A DNA stretch of 5,912 bases. It comes from Lachnospiraceae bacterium UBA4380. GTDB taxonomy: Bacteria > Bacillota > Clostridia > Lachnospirales > Lachnospiraceae. The stretch spans positions 8,780 to 14,691 of the forward strand of contig DGRU01000137.1 in NCBI GenBank assembly GCA_002390025.1, written 5' to 3'. Shown here piece after piece: positions 1 to 5,097 of the stretch. Under the pieces are notes generated by a model. It was given only the letters and a program-made list of their open reading frames with translations. It was not told the DNA's origin and ran no database searches. Position 1 is the first letter of the stretch; each line of letters starts with the position of its first letter. The translations under genes were made by a program, and so were the position numbers.

Positions 1-2
1 TG

Positions 3-50
3 GTTGAGAACCTTGTGCATGATGACAGCACTTACTATGTAAGTGTCTGA
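3..50 (+). CDS. C-terminal end of an unidentified upstream gene (partial)
   Basis: The third frame is open from the window edge and reads VENLVHDDSTYYVSV before a TGA at 48-50; the other two + frames hit stops at 5-7 (second frame) and 40-42 (first frame). The stop lies 29 bases before the ATPase start, with no visible promoter or terminator between them, so the two genes probably share a transcript. Fifteen residues are too few to name a family. Small HMA-like or other accessory proteins often precede P-type ATPases of this kind, but nothing here proves that. It could also be untranslated leader that happens to be open. Confidence 0.4.
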   Translation, partial: VENLVHDDSTYYVSV

Positions 51-79
51 GGCAAATATCGAAAAAAGGAAAGATTAGT

Positions 80-2164
80 ATGAAATGCAGAATATTACAC
101 GAATCCGGAGGGCGTATGCGCGTGCGGATGCTGCAGCGGAGAATGACAGCAGCACAGGCGGACAAGCTGCATTATTATCTGCAGGCGCAGAGTGGAATCG
201 AAAAAGTGACCGTTTCCGAGCGCACAATGGATGTGACGATTTTATATAATAAAAAGAAAGAAACGAGGGAGGCCGTCATCGGGGCACTCTCGGACTTTAG
301 CTACGAGCGCTCCGAAGTGGAAGTGCCCGAACATACGGGGCGGGAACTGAGCCGCACTTATGAAGACAAACTGTTTTTCCTGGTGGTCAGCCGCGCTCTG
401 CGAACGGTTCTTCTGCCGGTTCCCTTCCGCCGTCTGTACTGCCTGGGCAAAGCCGCCCGGTATATCTGCGAGGGTCTGAACTGCCTTCGCAAGGGACGCA
501 TGGAGGTTCCTGTCCTGGACGCGACGACGATCGCTGTATCTCTTCTCAGAAGCGATTATTCGACGGCCGGATCTGTCATGTTCCTTCTGGATATGGGCAG
601 TCTTCTCGAGGAGTGGACACACAAGAAATCTGTAGATGATCTGGCCCGGCGCATGTACCTGAATGTCGACAGGGCCTGGGTGAAGACCGGGGAAGGCGAC
701 GAGGTCCTCATGGCTGTTGACCGGATCCGTCCCGGGGACTGTATCGTGGTCCGCACAGGCAATATCATCCCTCTCGACGGACATGTGCAGGCGGGCGAGG
801 GAGCTGTCAACCAGGCCTCGATGACCGGAGAGTCCCTGCCGGTGGCAAAGAGCGAAGGAGCCTATGTCTATGCCGGAACAGTGCTGGAGGAGGGCGAACT
901 CCAGATCCGGGTCGAGAAGGCGCTGGGCAGCGGCCGCTACGACAAGATCGTGCATATGATCGAGGATTCGGAAAAGCTCAAATCTTCAACCGAGAGCCGG
1001 GCGGCACATCTGGCCGATTCCCTGGTTCCCTGGTCGCTGGGCGGAACTGCCCTCGCCTGGCTTCTGACCCGCAATGCGACAAGGGCTCTTTCCTTCCTGA
1101 TGGTCGATTTTTCCTGTGCCCTCAAGCTGGCCATGCCGATTTCGGTGCTCTCTGCCATGCGTGAGTGCAGCGACCATCACATCAATGTCAAGGGAGGCAA
1201 GTTCCTGGAGGCTGTCGCCCAGGCCGATACCATTGTGTTTGACAAGACGGGGACTCTGACCAATGCGACTCCCAGTGTCCGCCGGGTGATCACCTTCGGC
1301 GGCGGGGAAGAGAAGGAGATGCTGCGGCTTGCGGCCTGCCTGGAGGAGCATTTTCCCCACTCCATCGCGAATGCGGTGGTCCGGGAAGCGCAGGAGAGAC
1401 AGCTCATCCATGAAGAGCGCCATGCCAAAGTGGAATATGTCGTTGCCCACGGAATTGCCAGTTCCATTGACGGCGTACGCGCCCTGATCGGAAGCTATCA
1501 TTTTATTTTCGAAGATGAAAAATGCCGGCTGCCCGAAGGGGAAGACGAGAGGGAGAAATTCGACAATCTGCCGGATGACTGCTCCCTGCTCTATCTGGCT
1601 CTGGGCGGAGAACTTGCCGCAGTGATCTGTATCGAGGATCCCATCCGCGAGGAGGCGCTCAGGGTCGTCGACATGCTTCACGGCGAGGGCTTTACACGTG
1701 TCGTCATGATGACGGGAGACAGTCACAGGACGGCAGCTTCGGTGGCGGCGCGTCTGGGAATGGACGAGTTTTACTCCGAGGTACTTCCCGAAGACAAGGC
1801 GTCCTTTATCCGCCGCGAGCATGAGGCTGGCCGCAAGGTCGTTATGATCGGAGACGGCATCAATGATTCGCCGGCACTTTCCGAGGCCGATGCCGGTATC
1901 GCGATTGCCGCGGGTGCCGCGATCGCTCGTGAGATCGCCGATATCACGATCTCTGCGGATGATCTGCGCGAGCTCGTTATCCTGCGCAGGCTGAGCAGTG
2001 CGCTCATGGCGCGGATCGACGGCAATTACCGCCGGATCATGACCTTCAACGGAGGCCTGATCGGCCTGGGCCTGCTCGGCATGATGCCTCCGGCGCGGGC
2101 AGCGCTTCTGCACAATATTTCCACCATTTATTTCAGTATAGACAGTATGAAGAATCTGCTGTAA
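80..2164 (+). CDS. P1B-type heavy-metal-transporting P-type ATPase, SCALKL variant
   Basis: This 694-residue membrane pump should couple ATP hydrolysis to metal-ion export across the cytoplasmic membrane. Residues 1-75 resemble an HMA2-like ferredoxin-fold domain (SGGRMRVRM at 9-17) without a CxxC metal site. Hydrophobic segments follow at about 97-115, 143-178, 315-330 and 336-360. The actuator has TGES at 249-252. The sixth-helix motif is SCALKL (345-350) where CPC, CPH or SPC normally stands. The phosphorylated Asp is D388 in DKTGTLT. The P1B His-Pro locus appears as HFPHS (424-428), with Ser after the aligned His427. TGD (545-547), PEDK (570-573) and GDGIND (591-596) complete the catalytic set. 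The C-terminal helix carries HNISTIYFSIDSM. The start at 80 has a purine-rich site (AAGGAAAG, 66-73) six bases upstream. Family is certain; the ion is not. Mn, Fe or Zn are guesses from related variant pumps. Confidence 0.95.
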   Translation: MKCRILHESGGRMRVRMLQRRMTAAQADKLHYYLQAQSGIEKVTVSERTMDVTILYNKKKETREAVIGALSDFSYERSEVEVPEHTGRELSRTYEDKLFFLVVSRALRTVLLPVPFRRLYCLGKAARYICEGLNCLRKGRMEVPVLDATTIAVSLLRSDYSTAGSVMFLLDMGSLLEEWTHKKSVDDLARRMYLNVDRAWVKTGEGDEVLMAVDRIRPGDCIVVRTGNIIPLDGHVQAGEGAVNQASMTGESLPVAKSEGAYVYAGTVLEEGELQIRVEKALGSGRYDKIVHMIEDSEKLKSSTESRAAHLADSLVPWSLGGTALAWLLTRNATRALSFLMVDFSCALKLAMPISVLSAMRECSDHHINVKGGKFLEAVAQADTIVFDKTGTLTNATPSVRRVITFGGGEEKEMLRLAACLEEHFPHSIANAVVREAQERQLIHEERHAKVEYVVAHGIASSIDGVRALIGSYHFIFEDEKCRLPEGEDEREKFDNLPDDCSLLYLALGGELAAVICIEDPIREEALRVVDMLHGEGFTRVVMMTGDSHRTAASVAARLGMDEFYSEVLPEDKASFIRREHEAGRKVVMIGDGINDSPALSEADAGIAIAAGAAIAREIADITISADDLRELVILRRLSSALMARIDGNYRRIMTFNGGLIGLGLLGMMPPARAALLHNISTIYFSIDSMKNLL

Positions 2165-2273
2165 AGACCGGCTGCCTGCCGGGACGCAGAAGGGGAGGAC
2201 AAGGCCGGATGTGACATTCCGGAAGAGTGTCAGGTACCCCGGCTGCGGTTTGCATACAGCAGGAGGGACGCGA

Positions 2274-2310
2274 AACAGGTGCGGCAGGGAGATTCTCTGC
2301 CGCACTTGTT
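2274..2310 (+). terminator. Intrinsic terminator after the P-type ATPase gene
   Basis: A 9-bp GC-rich perfect stem (GTGCGGCAG at 2279-2287 with CTGCCGCAC at 2297-2305) extends to 14 pairs through AACAG and TTGTT, with one G-T wobble. The loop is 9 bases. The downstream arm ends in TTGTTCTG, a short, imperfect T-rich tail. It lies about 110 bases after the ATPase stop and separates that gene from the promoters at 2424-2541. The A-rich upstream flank could let it act in both directions. Confidence 0.7.
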
Positions 2311-2313
2311 CTG

Positions 2314-2385
2314 CTATGGAAAACCACAGTGGTTTTACTATGGAAAACCATTATGGTTTAACATTGGAAAGCCTTTCCGCTTTTG
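2314..2385. repeat. Three tandem 24-bp hairpin-forming repeats
   Basis: Units at 2314-2337, 2338-2361 and 2362-2385 each begin CTATGG or CATTGG. Units 1 and 2 match at 20 of 24 positions; unit 3 matches unit 2 at 15 of 24. Each contains an inverted repeat: AAAACCAC/GTGGTTTT in unit 1, AAACCAT/ATGGTTT in unit 2 and AAAGC/GCTTT in unit 3. A CATAGG at 2386-2391 may start a decayed fourth unit. The array sits between the ATPase terminator and the next promoter. Its function is unknown; tandem protein-binding sites or RNA hairpins are both possible. Confidence 0.75.
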
Positions 2386-2423
2386 CATAGGAGAGTATTT
2401 ACTGACAAAAAGTCTTTTTGGAG

Positions 2424-2452
2424 TTGTCATAGAGAAATGGGTTAGTTATAAT
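2424..2452 (+). promoter_or_regulatory. Promoter P1 for the DUF2325 gene cluster
   Basis: TTGTCA (2424-2429) and a perfect TATAAT (2447-2452) are separated by exactly 17 bases, a near-consensus housekeeping sigma-factor promoter. Transcription would start near 2459, giving a leader of about 130 bases before the ATG at 2593. The -10 box is embedded in the operator-like palindrome at 2440-2457, so a bound repressor would block RNA polymerase directly. The -35 is also the right arm of an inverted repeat with TGACAA at 2403-2408. Confidence 0.8.
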
Positions 2453-2457
2453 TAACC
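2440..2457. promoter_or_regulatory. Operator-like palindrome A over the P1 -10 box
   Basis: GGTTAGTTATAATTAACC is an inverted repeat with 8 of 9 positions paired, and it contains the whole P1 -10 hexamer. Its inner 16 bases fit the pattern GTTAG-n6-YTAAC shared with sites B (2467) and C (2553). The half-site resembles DtxR/IdeR-type operators, but TetR- or MarR-type repressors also bind palindromes of this size. No regulator gene is in the window. Confidence 0.65.
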
Positions 2458-2466
2458 AACAAGTGA

Positions 2467-2482
2467 GTTAGAGGAAGTTAAC
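2467..2482. promoter_or_regulatory. Operator-like site B downstream of P1
   Basis: GTTAGAGGAAGTTAAC fits the same outer pattern, GTTAG-n6-YTAAC, although its centre is not palindromic. It starts 26 bases after the matching position of site A, placing it just downstream of the predicted P1 start. Its right half is part of a separate perfect palindrome, AAGTTAACTT (2475-2484). It is the weakest of the three sites in this gap taken alone; its position beside A supports it. Confidence 0.45.
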
Positions 2483-2512
2483 TTACAGGACCTTTATCTG
2501 TTGCAAAGCTTT

Positions 2513-2541
2513 TTTAGAGACGCTCTCGGGGCGTTTATAAT
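2513..2541 (+). promoter_or_regulatory. Probable second promoter P2
   Basis: A perfect TATAAT (2536-2541) is preceded at 17 bases by TTTAGA (2513-2518), which matches the -35 consensus at four of six positions. The predicted start, near 2548, leaves a leader of about 45 bases before the DUF2325 ATG. Site C (2553-2568) lies just after it. The alternative is that this TA-rich run is only the tail of the hairpin at 2518-2536. Confidence 0.5.
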
Positions 2542-2543
2542 TT
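2518..2543 (+). terminator. Possible leader hairpin or attenuator between P1 and P2
   Basis: AGACGCTC pairs with GGGCGTTT around a TCG loop (2518-2525 with 2529-2536, including two G-T wobbles), followed by a T-rich but interrupted tract. In transcripts from P1 this could act as a weak terminator or a stability element. The stem is modest and the tail overlaps the P2 -10 box, so this is a tentative call. Confidence 0.3.
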
Positions 2544-2551
2544 ACAATTTG

Positions 2552-2569
2552 AGTTAGGTCGACCTAACT
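2552..2569. promoter_or_regulatory. Operator-like palindrome C, perfect 18-bp inverted repeat
   Basis: AGTTAGGTCGACCTAACT is a perfect palindrome over 18 bases, ending 23 bases before the DUF2325 ATG and about 10 bases downstream of the P2 -10 box. Its TTAGGT...ACCTAA halves resemble the half-site I recall for DtxR/IdeR iron-dependent repressors. A repressor here would block initiation at P2 and act as a roadblock for P1 transcripts. The regulator class is inferred. Confidence 0.7.
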
Positions 2570-2592
2570 ATCTTCGGTGAAAGGAGAGAAGC

Positions 2593-2886
2593 ATGAGCGT
2601 GATCATATTGGGCGGGAACGAATGTATGGAACGCCAGTATAAAGATTTGTGCAAGGAGTACAAATGTCGTGCCAAAGTCTTTATAAAGCCCTCGGGAAGT
2701 CTGAAGAATAAGCTGGGCAATCCGGACCTGATGATCTGCTTCACGGGCGCGCTTTCGCACAAAGTCCTCAAATGCGCACAGAATGAGATCAAGGGTATGG
2801 ATACAAAAGTCGAACATTCCAGAACAGCCTCCATGGCAGCTCTGCGGAGCATCCTGGAGAAACACACTATGAATCAGAGTGCCTGA
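2593..2886 (+). CDS. DUF2325 family protein
   Basis: The 97-residue product matches the DUF2325 pattern: a first strand VIILGGNE (3-10), an intermediate strand AKVFIKPSG (27-35), a third strand DLMICFTGALSH (45-56) and a C-terminal SMAALRSIL (80-88), as expected for a small alpha/beta Rossmann-like fold. The Ser-His pair (S55-H56) is the family hallmark I recognise. Five cysteines (C11, C20, C25, C49, C61) are many for its size and could bind metal or respond to redox state. No signal peptide or membrane segment is seen, so it should be cytosolic. AAGGAGAG (2581-2588) gives an excellent ribosome site. It is the first gene after promoters P1 and P2 and lies upstream of a DUF3793 gene. The biochemical function of the family is not known to me. 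Confidence 0.9.
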   Translation: MSVIILGGNECMERQYKDLCKEYKCRAKVFIKPSGSLKNKLGNPDLMICFTGALSHKVLKCAQNEIKGMDTKVEHSRTASMAALRSILEKHTMNQSA

Positions 2887-2920
2887 TTCGAAGGATGTCA
2901 GCGGCTCCTGCCTGCCTTTT

Positions 2921-2935
2921 CGGCATAGGATGCCG
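2921..2935 (+). other. Small intergenic hairpin between the DUF2325 and DUF3793 genes
   Basis: CGGCAT and ATGCCG form a perfect 6-bp stem around an AGG loop. No T-run follows, so it is unlikely to terminate; it may stabilise or mark processing of the upstream message. Confidence 0.35.
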
Positions 2936-2974
2936 GCTGCAGAAAGCCCGTGAAGTCATGGAAGGAACATGCTT

Positions 2975-3538
2975 ATGTCGGATGAAATTCTTGTACAATA
3001 CGGATCCCCCACGCTGGCGGGAATAAAGACAGGCAGTCTTTTTACCTGTCCCTGTGCAGACAGGGAACAGACCAGGAGAGAGGTGCGCAGACTCAACAAA
3101 AAACTTGTTCCCAAGGGTCTGCGGATTCTGCCCATGCGCTATTCGGCGGAGAGGGTTCTGATCTACCTCTACCGGCCGGCCCGTCTGGAAAAGGATCTGT
3201 CCAATAAGGAGGCCGCTGCGCTTCTTGAAAGGGCAGGATACCGGCATGAGAACGCAAACCAGTGTGTGATCGAACTGATTCGAAGACTGAATGATCTCCA
3301 GAGTGAGTTCCCTCATGAGATAGGCCTGTTTCTGAGCTATCCGCCGGAGGATGTGCGCGGCTTCATCGCGCACGGCAACAACAGGTCGGAAGGCTGCAAG
3401 CTGGTCGGAACCTGGCGTGTTTACGGTGATGCTGAGAGCGCCCGGGTCATTTTTGAAAAGTACCGCAAGTGTACGGAAGATTATTGTAAACAGTGGTCTG
3501 ACGGGGTCCCGCTTATGCGCCTCGCCGTGGCTGTTTAG
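2975..3538 (+). CDS. DUF3793 family protein
   Basis: This 187-residue soluble protein has the hallmarks I recognise for DUF3793: PTLAGIKTGSLF (12-23), a VLIYLYRP strand (61-68), EFPHEIGLFLSYPPEDVRGF (111-130) and a C-terminal GTWRVYGDAESA...YRKCTEDY region (145-170). Cysteines at 25, 27, 97, 141, 166 and 171 include a CPC pair near the N terminus; they might bind metal or form disulfides, which is speculation. The ATG at 2975 is preferred because the GAAGGA site (2961-2966) lies eight bases before it; an in-frame ATG at 2969 would be only two bases from that site and would add two residues. The gene follows DUF2325 after an 88-bp spacer with a small hairpin (2921-2935) but no clear promoter, and precedes flavodoxin, so co-transcription is likely. 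No activity is known to me. Confidence 0.9.
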   Translation: MSDEILVQYGSPTLAGIKTGSLFTCPCADREQTRREVRRLNKKLVPKGLRILPMRYSAERVLIYLYRPARLEKDLSNKEAAALLERAGYRHENANQCVIELIRRLNDLQSEFPHEIGLFLSYPPEDVRGFIAHGNNRSEGCKLVGTWRVYGDAESARVIFEKYRKCTEDYCKQWSDGVPLMRLAVAV

Positions 3539-3551
3539 CATACAATCAGCA

Positions 3552-3578
3552 GGTTGAGCCCTGCCCTTTACCTTTTTA
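3552..3578 (+). terminator. Weak terminator-like hairpin after the DUF3793 gene
   Basis: GCAGG and CCTGC form a 5-bp stem around a six-base loop shortly after the DUF3793 stop, followed by CCTTTACCTTTTTA. The short stem and interrupted T-run suggest partial termination at most, which would let some transcription continue into the flavodoxin gene. Confidence 0.3.
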
Positions 3579-3583
3579 CCCGT

Positions 3584-3589
3584 TTGACA
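3584..3589 (+). promoter_or_regulatory. Consensus -35 box upstream of flavodoxin, no matching -10
   Basis: TTGACA is a perfect -35 hexamer, but the sequence 16-18 bases downstream (around AAGTCAG, 3605-3611) has no acceptable -10 box. AAGTCAG occurs twice, 13 bases apart (3592-3598 and 3605-3611). A separate flavodoxin promoter, possibly needing an activator, is conceivable but weakly supported. No GTTAG-n6-YTAAC site is present here. Confidence 0.25.
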
Positions 3590-3637
3590 AAAAGTCAGCC
3601 ACACAAGTCAGTTTTTTACAGAAAGGAAGTAGATCAA

Positions 3638-4060
3638 ATGAGCAAAGTAGCAGTAGTATTCTGGAGCGGCACCGGCAACACAGAAGCAATGGCAAACGCC
3701 GTAGCAGCGGGCGCACAGGAGAAGGGGGCGGAAGTAACCACAATGGGACCCGCCGATTTCGGCGCTGCGGCAGTCGCGGAGTATGACGGCATTGCATTCG
3801 GATGCCCCGCAATGGGCGCCGAGCAGCTCGAGGAAGCTGAATACCAGCCCATGTGGGATGAGGTCAAGGGTGAGCTTTCCGGAAAGAAGATTGCTCTGTT
3901 CGGTTCCTATGGATGGGGAGACGGCGAGTGGATGCGCCTCTGGGAGGACGAGGCAAAAGAGGCAGGCGCTGTTCTGGCAGCCGACAGTCTGATGATCAAC
4001 GGCGCGCCCGACGATGACGGCGAGGCCGACTGCAAAGCGCTCGGCGCTGCCCTTGCATAA
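3638..4060 (+). CDS. Flavodoxin, short-chain clostridial type
   Basis: This 140-residue FMN protein should carry low-potential electrons in the cytosol, often replacing ferredoxin when iron is scarce. The phosphate loop is WSGTGNTEAMA (9-19). The 60s-type loop is GCPAMGAEQLEE (55-66), corresponding to the A-M-G-D loop of Clostridium beijerinckii flavodoxin whose peptide flips on reduction. FGSYGWGDGEWM (88-99) is nearly identical to that protein, and W93 should stack on the isoalloxazine ring. Length agrees with the clostridial type (about 138). The ATG at 3638 is chosen over an in-frame ATG at 3554 because AAAGGAAG (3622-3629) lies directly upstream and the fold begins right after it; the 28 extra residues have no flavodoxin character. 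Early codons are rich in GCA and GTA, unlike neighbouring genes, hinting at high expression. The cysteines C56 and C132 are not part of a known site. Confidence 0.97.
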   Translation: MSKVAVVFWSGTGNTEAMANAVAAGAQEKGAEVTTMGPADFGAAAVAEYDGIAFGCPAMGAEQLEEAEYQPMWDEVKGELSGKKIALFGSYGWGDGEWMRLWEDEAKEAGAVLAADSLMINGAPDDDGEADCKALGAALA

Positions 4061-4139
4061 CTTTTTCAAAACAGGGATGTTTGGAGAATAAGCACAGATC
4101 CTGTGAATGGCATGGCGGGATGAATGTGCGGATGAGGCG

Positions 4140-4179
4140 GGGAGTTTTCCGGTAAATGAGCCGGGAACTCCCTGTCTTT
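4140..4179 (+). terminator. Intrinsic terminator downstream of flavodoxin
   Basis: GGGAGTT (4140-4146) pairs with AACTCCC (4166-4172), and CCGG (4149-4152) with CCGG (4161-4164), separated by a small 2x1 internal loop and closed by an eight-base loop. The tail is TGTCTTT. It lies about 80 bases past the flavodoxin stop and is the only strong transcription stop before the ABC transporter promoter. Confidence 0.65.
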
Positions 4180-4182
4180 GCA

Positions 4183-4224
4183 TGCGCCTGTGCGGCGGGA
4201 GATTCTTCTGCCGGTGCCTGCGCA
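4183..4224. repeat. Second copy of the terminator-like GTGCGGC...CTGCCG element
   Basis: Bases 4190-4213 match 2279-2302 (the stem-loop after the ATPase) at all but about two single-base indels: both read GTGCGGC, then GGGAGATTCT, then CTGCCG. Here CGGC/GCCG can still pair, and TGCGC (4183-4187) can pair with GCGCA (4220-4224), giving a longer imperfect hairpin, but no T-tail follows. This looks like a dispersed or decayed copy of the same element rather than a working terminator. Confidence 0.5.
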
Positions 4225-4309
4225 CTGACGCGCTCCGGCATAGCCGCAAGAGCCATTATGACCGGGAAAGGCATGAAAATGTACCTGGAAATATGTATTT
4301 TAAAAAGTA

Positions 4310-4338
4310 TATGCACAGGCAGAAAAATGCTGTATAAT
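4310..4338 (+). promoter_or_regulatory. Promoter for the ABC transporter genes
   Basis: A perfect TATAAT (4333-4338) lies 55 bases before the TTG start codon. The hexamer 17 bases upstream, TATGCA (4310-4315), is a poor -35 box, so the promoter may be weak or need help. Transcription would begin near 4345, inside the operator-like site at 4341-4356. Confidence 0.6.
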
Positions 4339-4340
4339 GA

Positions 4341-4356
4341 TTTAGCTACAACTAAC
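4341..4356. promoter_or_regulatory. Operator-like site D at the ABC transporter promoter
   Basis: TTTAGCTACAACTAAC fits TTAG-n6-CTAA and differs from the GTTAG-n6-YTAAC pattern of sites A-C only at its first base. It begins three bases after the -10 box, much like site C relative to P2. An additional CTAA follows (4357-4359 begins with TAA), so the exact register is uncertain. It may bind the same regulator as A-C or a transporter-specific TetR- or MarR-type repressor. Confidence 0.45.
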
Positions 4357-4393
4357 TAAGCAGTTCTGCGGCTGGCATCTGGAGGATAAAGAA

Positions 4394-5092
4394 TTGCTGC
4401 TGGAAATGAAAGACATAAGGAAATCTTTCGGAAAAGGAGACAGTCACGTAGAGGTTCTGAGGGGAATCAGCCTGAGTGTGAAAAAAGGGGAATTCTGTGT
4501 TCTTCTGGGGCCTTCCGGGTCAGGTAAATCCACACTCCTCAACATCATAGGGGGTATCGACACAGCGGACAGCGGTGAGATCTATATCGGCGGGGAGCGG
4601 ATGAATATGATGAAGGAAAAACAGCTCACCCGTTACCGCAGGGAGCATCTGGGCTATATTTTCCAGATGTACAATCTGATCCCGAATCTGACTGTGCGGG
4701 AGAATATCGAAGTCGGGGCATATCTGGGCAAAAATCCGCTCAATGTCGAGGAGATCCTGCACACGCTGGGATTGTACGAGCACCGCGACAAGCTTCCCAA
4801 CCAGCTCTCCGGCGGACAGCAGCAGAGAACTTCGATCGGGCGGGCCATTGTCAAAAACCCGGATATTCTGCTCTGCGATGAGCCGACAGGTGCCCTTGAC
4901 TACAACACCTCCCGTGAGATCCTGCGGCTCATAGAGCGGATCAGCCTGAAATACCGGACAACGATCATCATGGTGACTCACAACGAAGCGATCGGAGCCA
5001 TGGCCGATACGGTGATCCGGCTGCGCGACGGCAGAATCCGCGACCGCGTGGAAAATGCGGTCCGCCTGTCTGCAGAACAACTGGAGTGGTAA
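4394..5092 (+). CDS. ABC transporter ATP-binding protein, MacB/LolD type
   Basis: The 232-residue ATPase should power the permease encoded directly downstream, on the cytoplasmic face of the membrane. Walker A is GPSGSGKST (39-47), the Q-loop Gln is Q91, the signature LSGGQQQR spans 138-145, Walker B ILLCDEP spans 158-164 with catalytic E163, the D-loop is GALD (166-169) and the switch His is H196. The length and [15 protein letters not shown] sequence are typical of the MacB/LolD/FtsE-like subfamily. The start is TTG at 4394: GGAGG (4381-4385) lies eight bases upstream, whereas the first in-frame ATG (4406) is 20 bases away. The gene ends five bases before the permease start. Exporters of this class handle peptides, antibiotics or lipids, or act mechanically on the envelope; the substrate here is unknown. 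Confidence 0.95.
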   Translation: MLLEMKDIRKSFGKGDSHVEVLRGISLSVKKGEFCVLLGPSGSGKSTLLNIIGGIDTADSGEIYIGGERMNMMKEKQLTRYRREHLGYIFQMYNLIPNLTVRENIEVGAYLGKNPLNVEEILHTLGLYEHRDKLPNQLSGGQQQRTSIGRAIVKNPDILLCDEPTGALDYNTSREILRLIERISLKYRTTIIMVTHNEAIGAMADTVIRLRDGRIRDRVENAVRLSAEQLEW

Positions 5093-5097
5093 AAGCC

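Noticed and set aside
2205..2222. Hairpin CCGGA/TCCGG shortly after the ATPase stop, and a similar CCGGC/GCCGG stem at 2168-2182
   Set aside because: Both stems are only five perfect pairs with no T-run; such stems are common in GC-rich sequence, and the terminator at 2274-2310 explains transcript ending better.
986..2305. Long open frame of 439 codons on the minus strand inside the ATPase gene
   Set aside because: It is antisense to an intact P-type ATPase with all catalytic motifs, its translation has no recognisable domain, and it extends through the terminator; it is a shadow caused by codon bias.
2314..2385. Reading of the 24-bp repeats as a CRISPR array
   Set aside because: The units abut with no unique spacers, are imperfect and there are no cas genes.
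3585..3596. TGACAAAAAGTC shared by the P1 upstream region (2403-2414) and the flavodoxin upstream region
   Set aside because: About one 12-base match is expected by chance in a window this long, and the sequence is low in complexity, so it does not support a shared site.
2867..3604. Minus-strand frame of 245 codons opposite the DUF3793 gene
   Set aside because: It is antisense to a recognisable family protein, and its translation has no family-like motif and no domain I recognise.
3554..3637. N-terminal extension of flavodoxin from ATG 3554
   Set aside because: The extension has no flavodoxin similarity and overlaps the probable intergenic hairpin and -35 region; the ATG at 3638 has a good ribosome site and matches the family start.
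3996..4316. Minus-strand frame of 106 codons covering the flavodoxin end and the gap
   Set aside because: Its hydrophobic start could suggest a signal peptide, but it overlaps flavodoxin and a terminator, and no good promoter or ribosome site was seen.
4107..4359. Short + strand frames of 76 and 67 codons in the gap after flavodoxin
   Set aside because: They run through the terminator hairpin, the repeat element and the ABC promoter, lack a convincing ribosome site and show no protein-like pattern.
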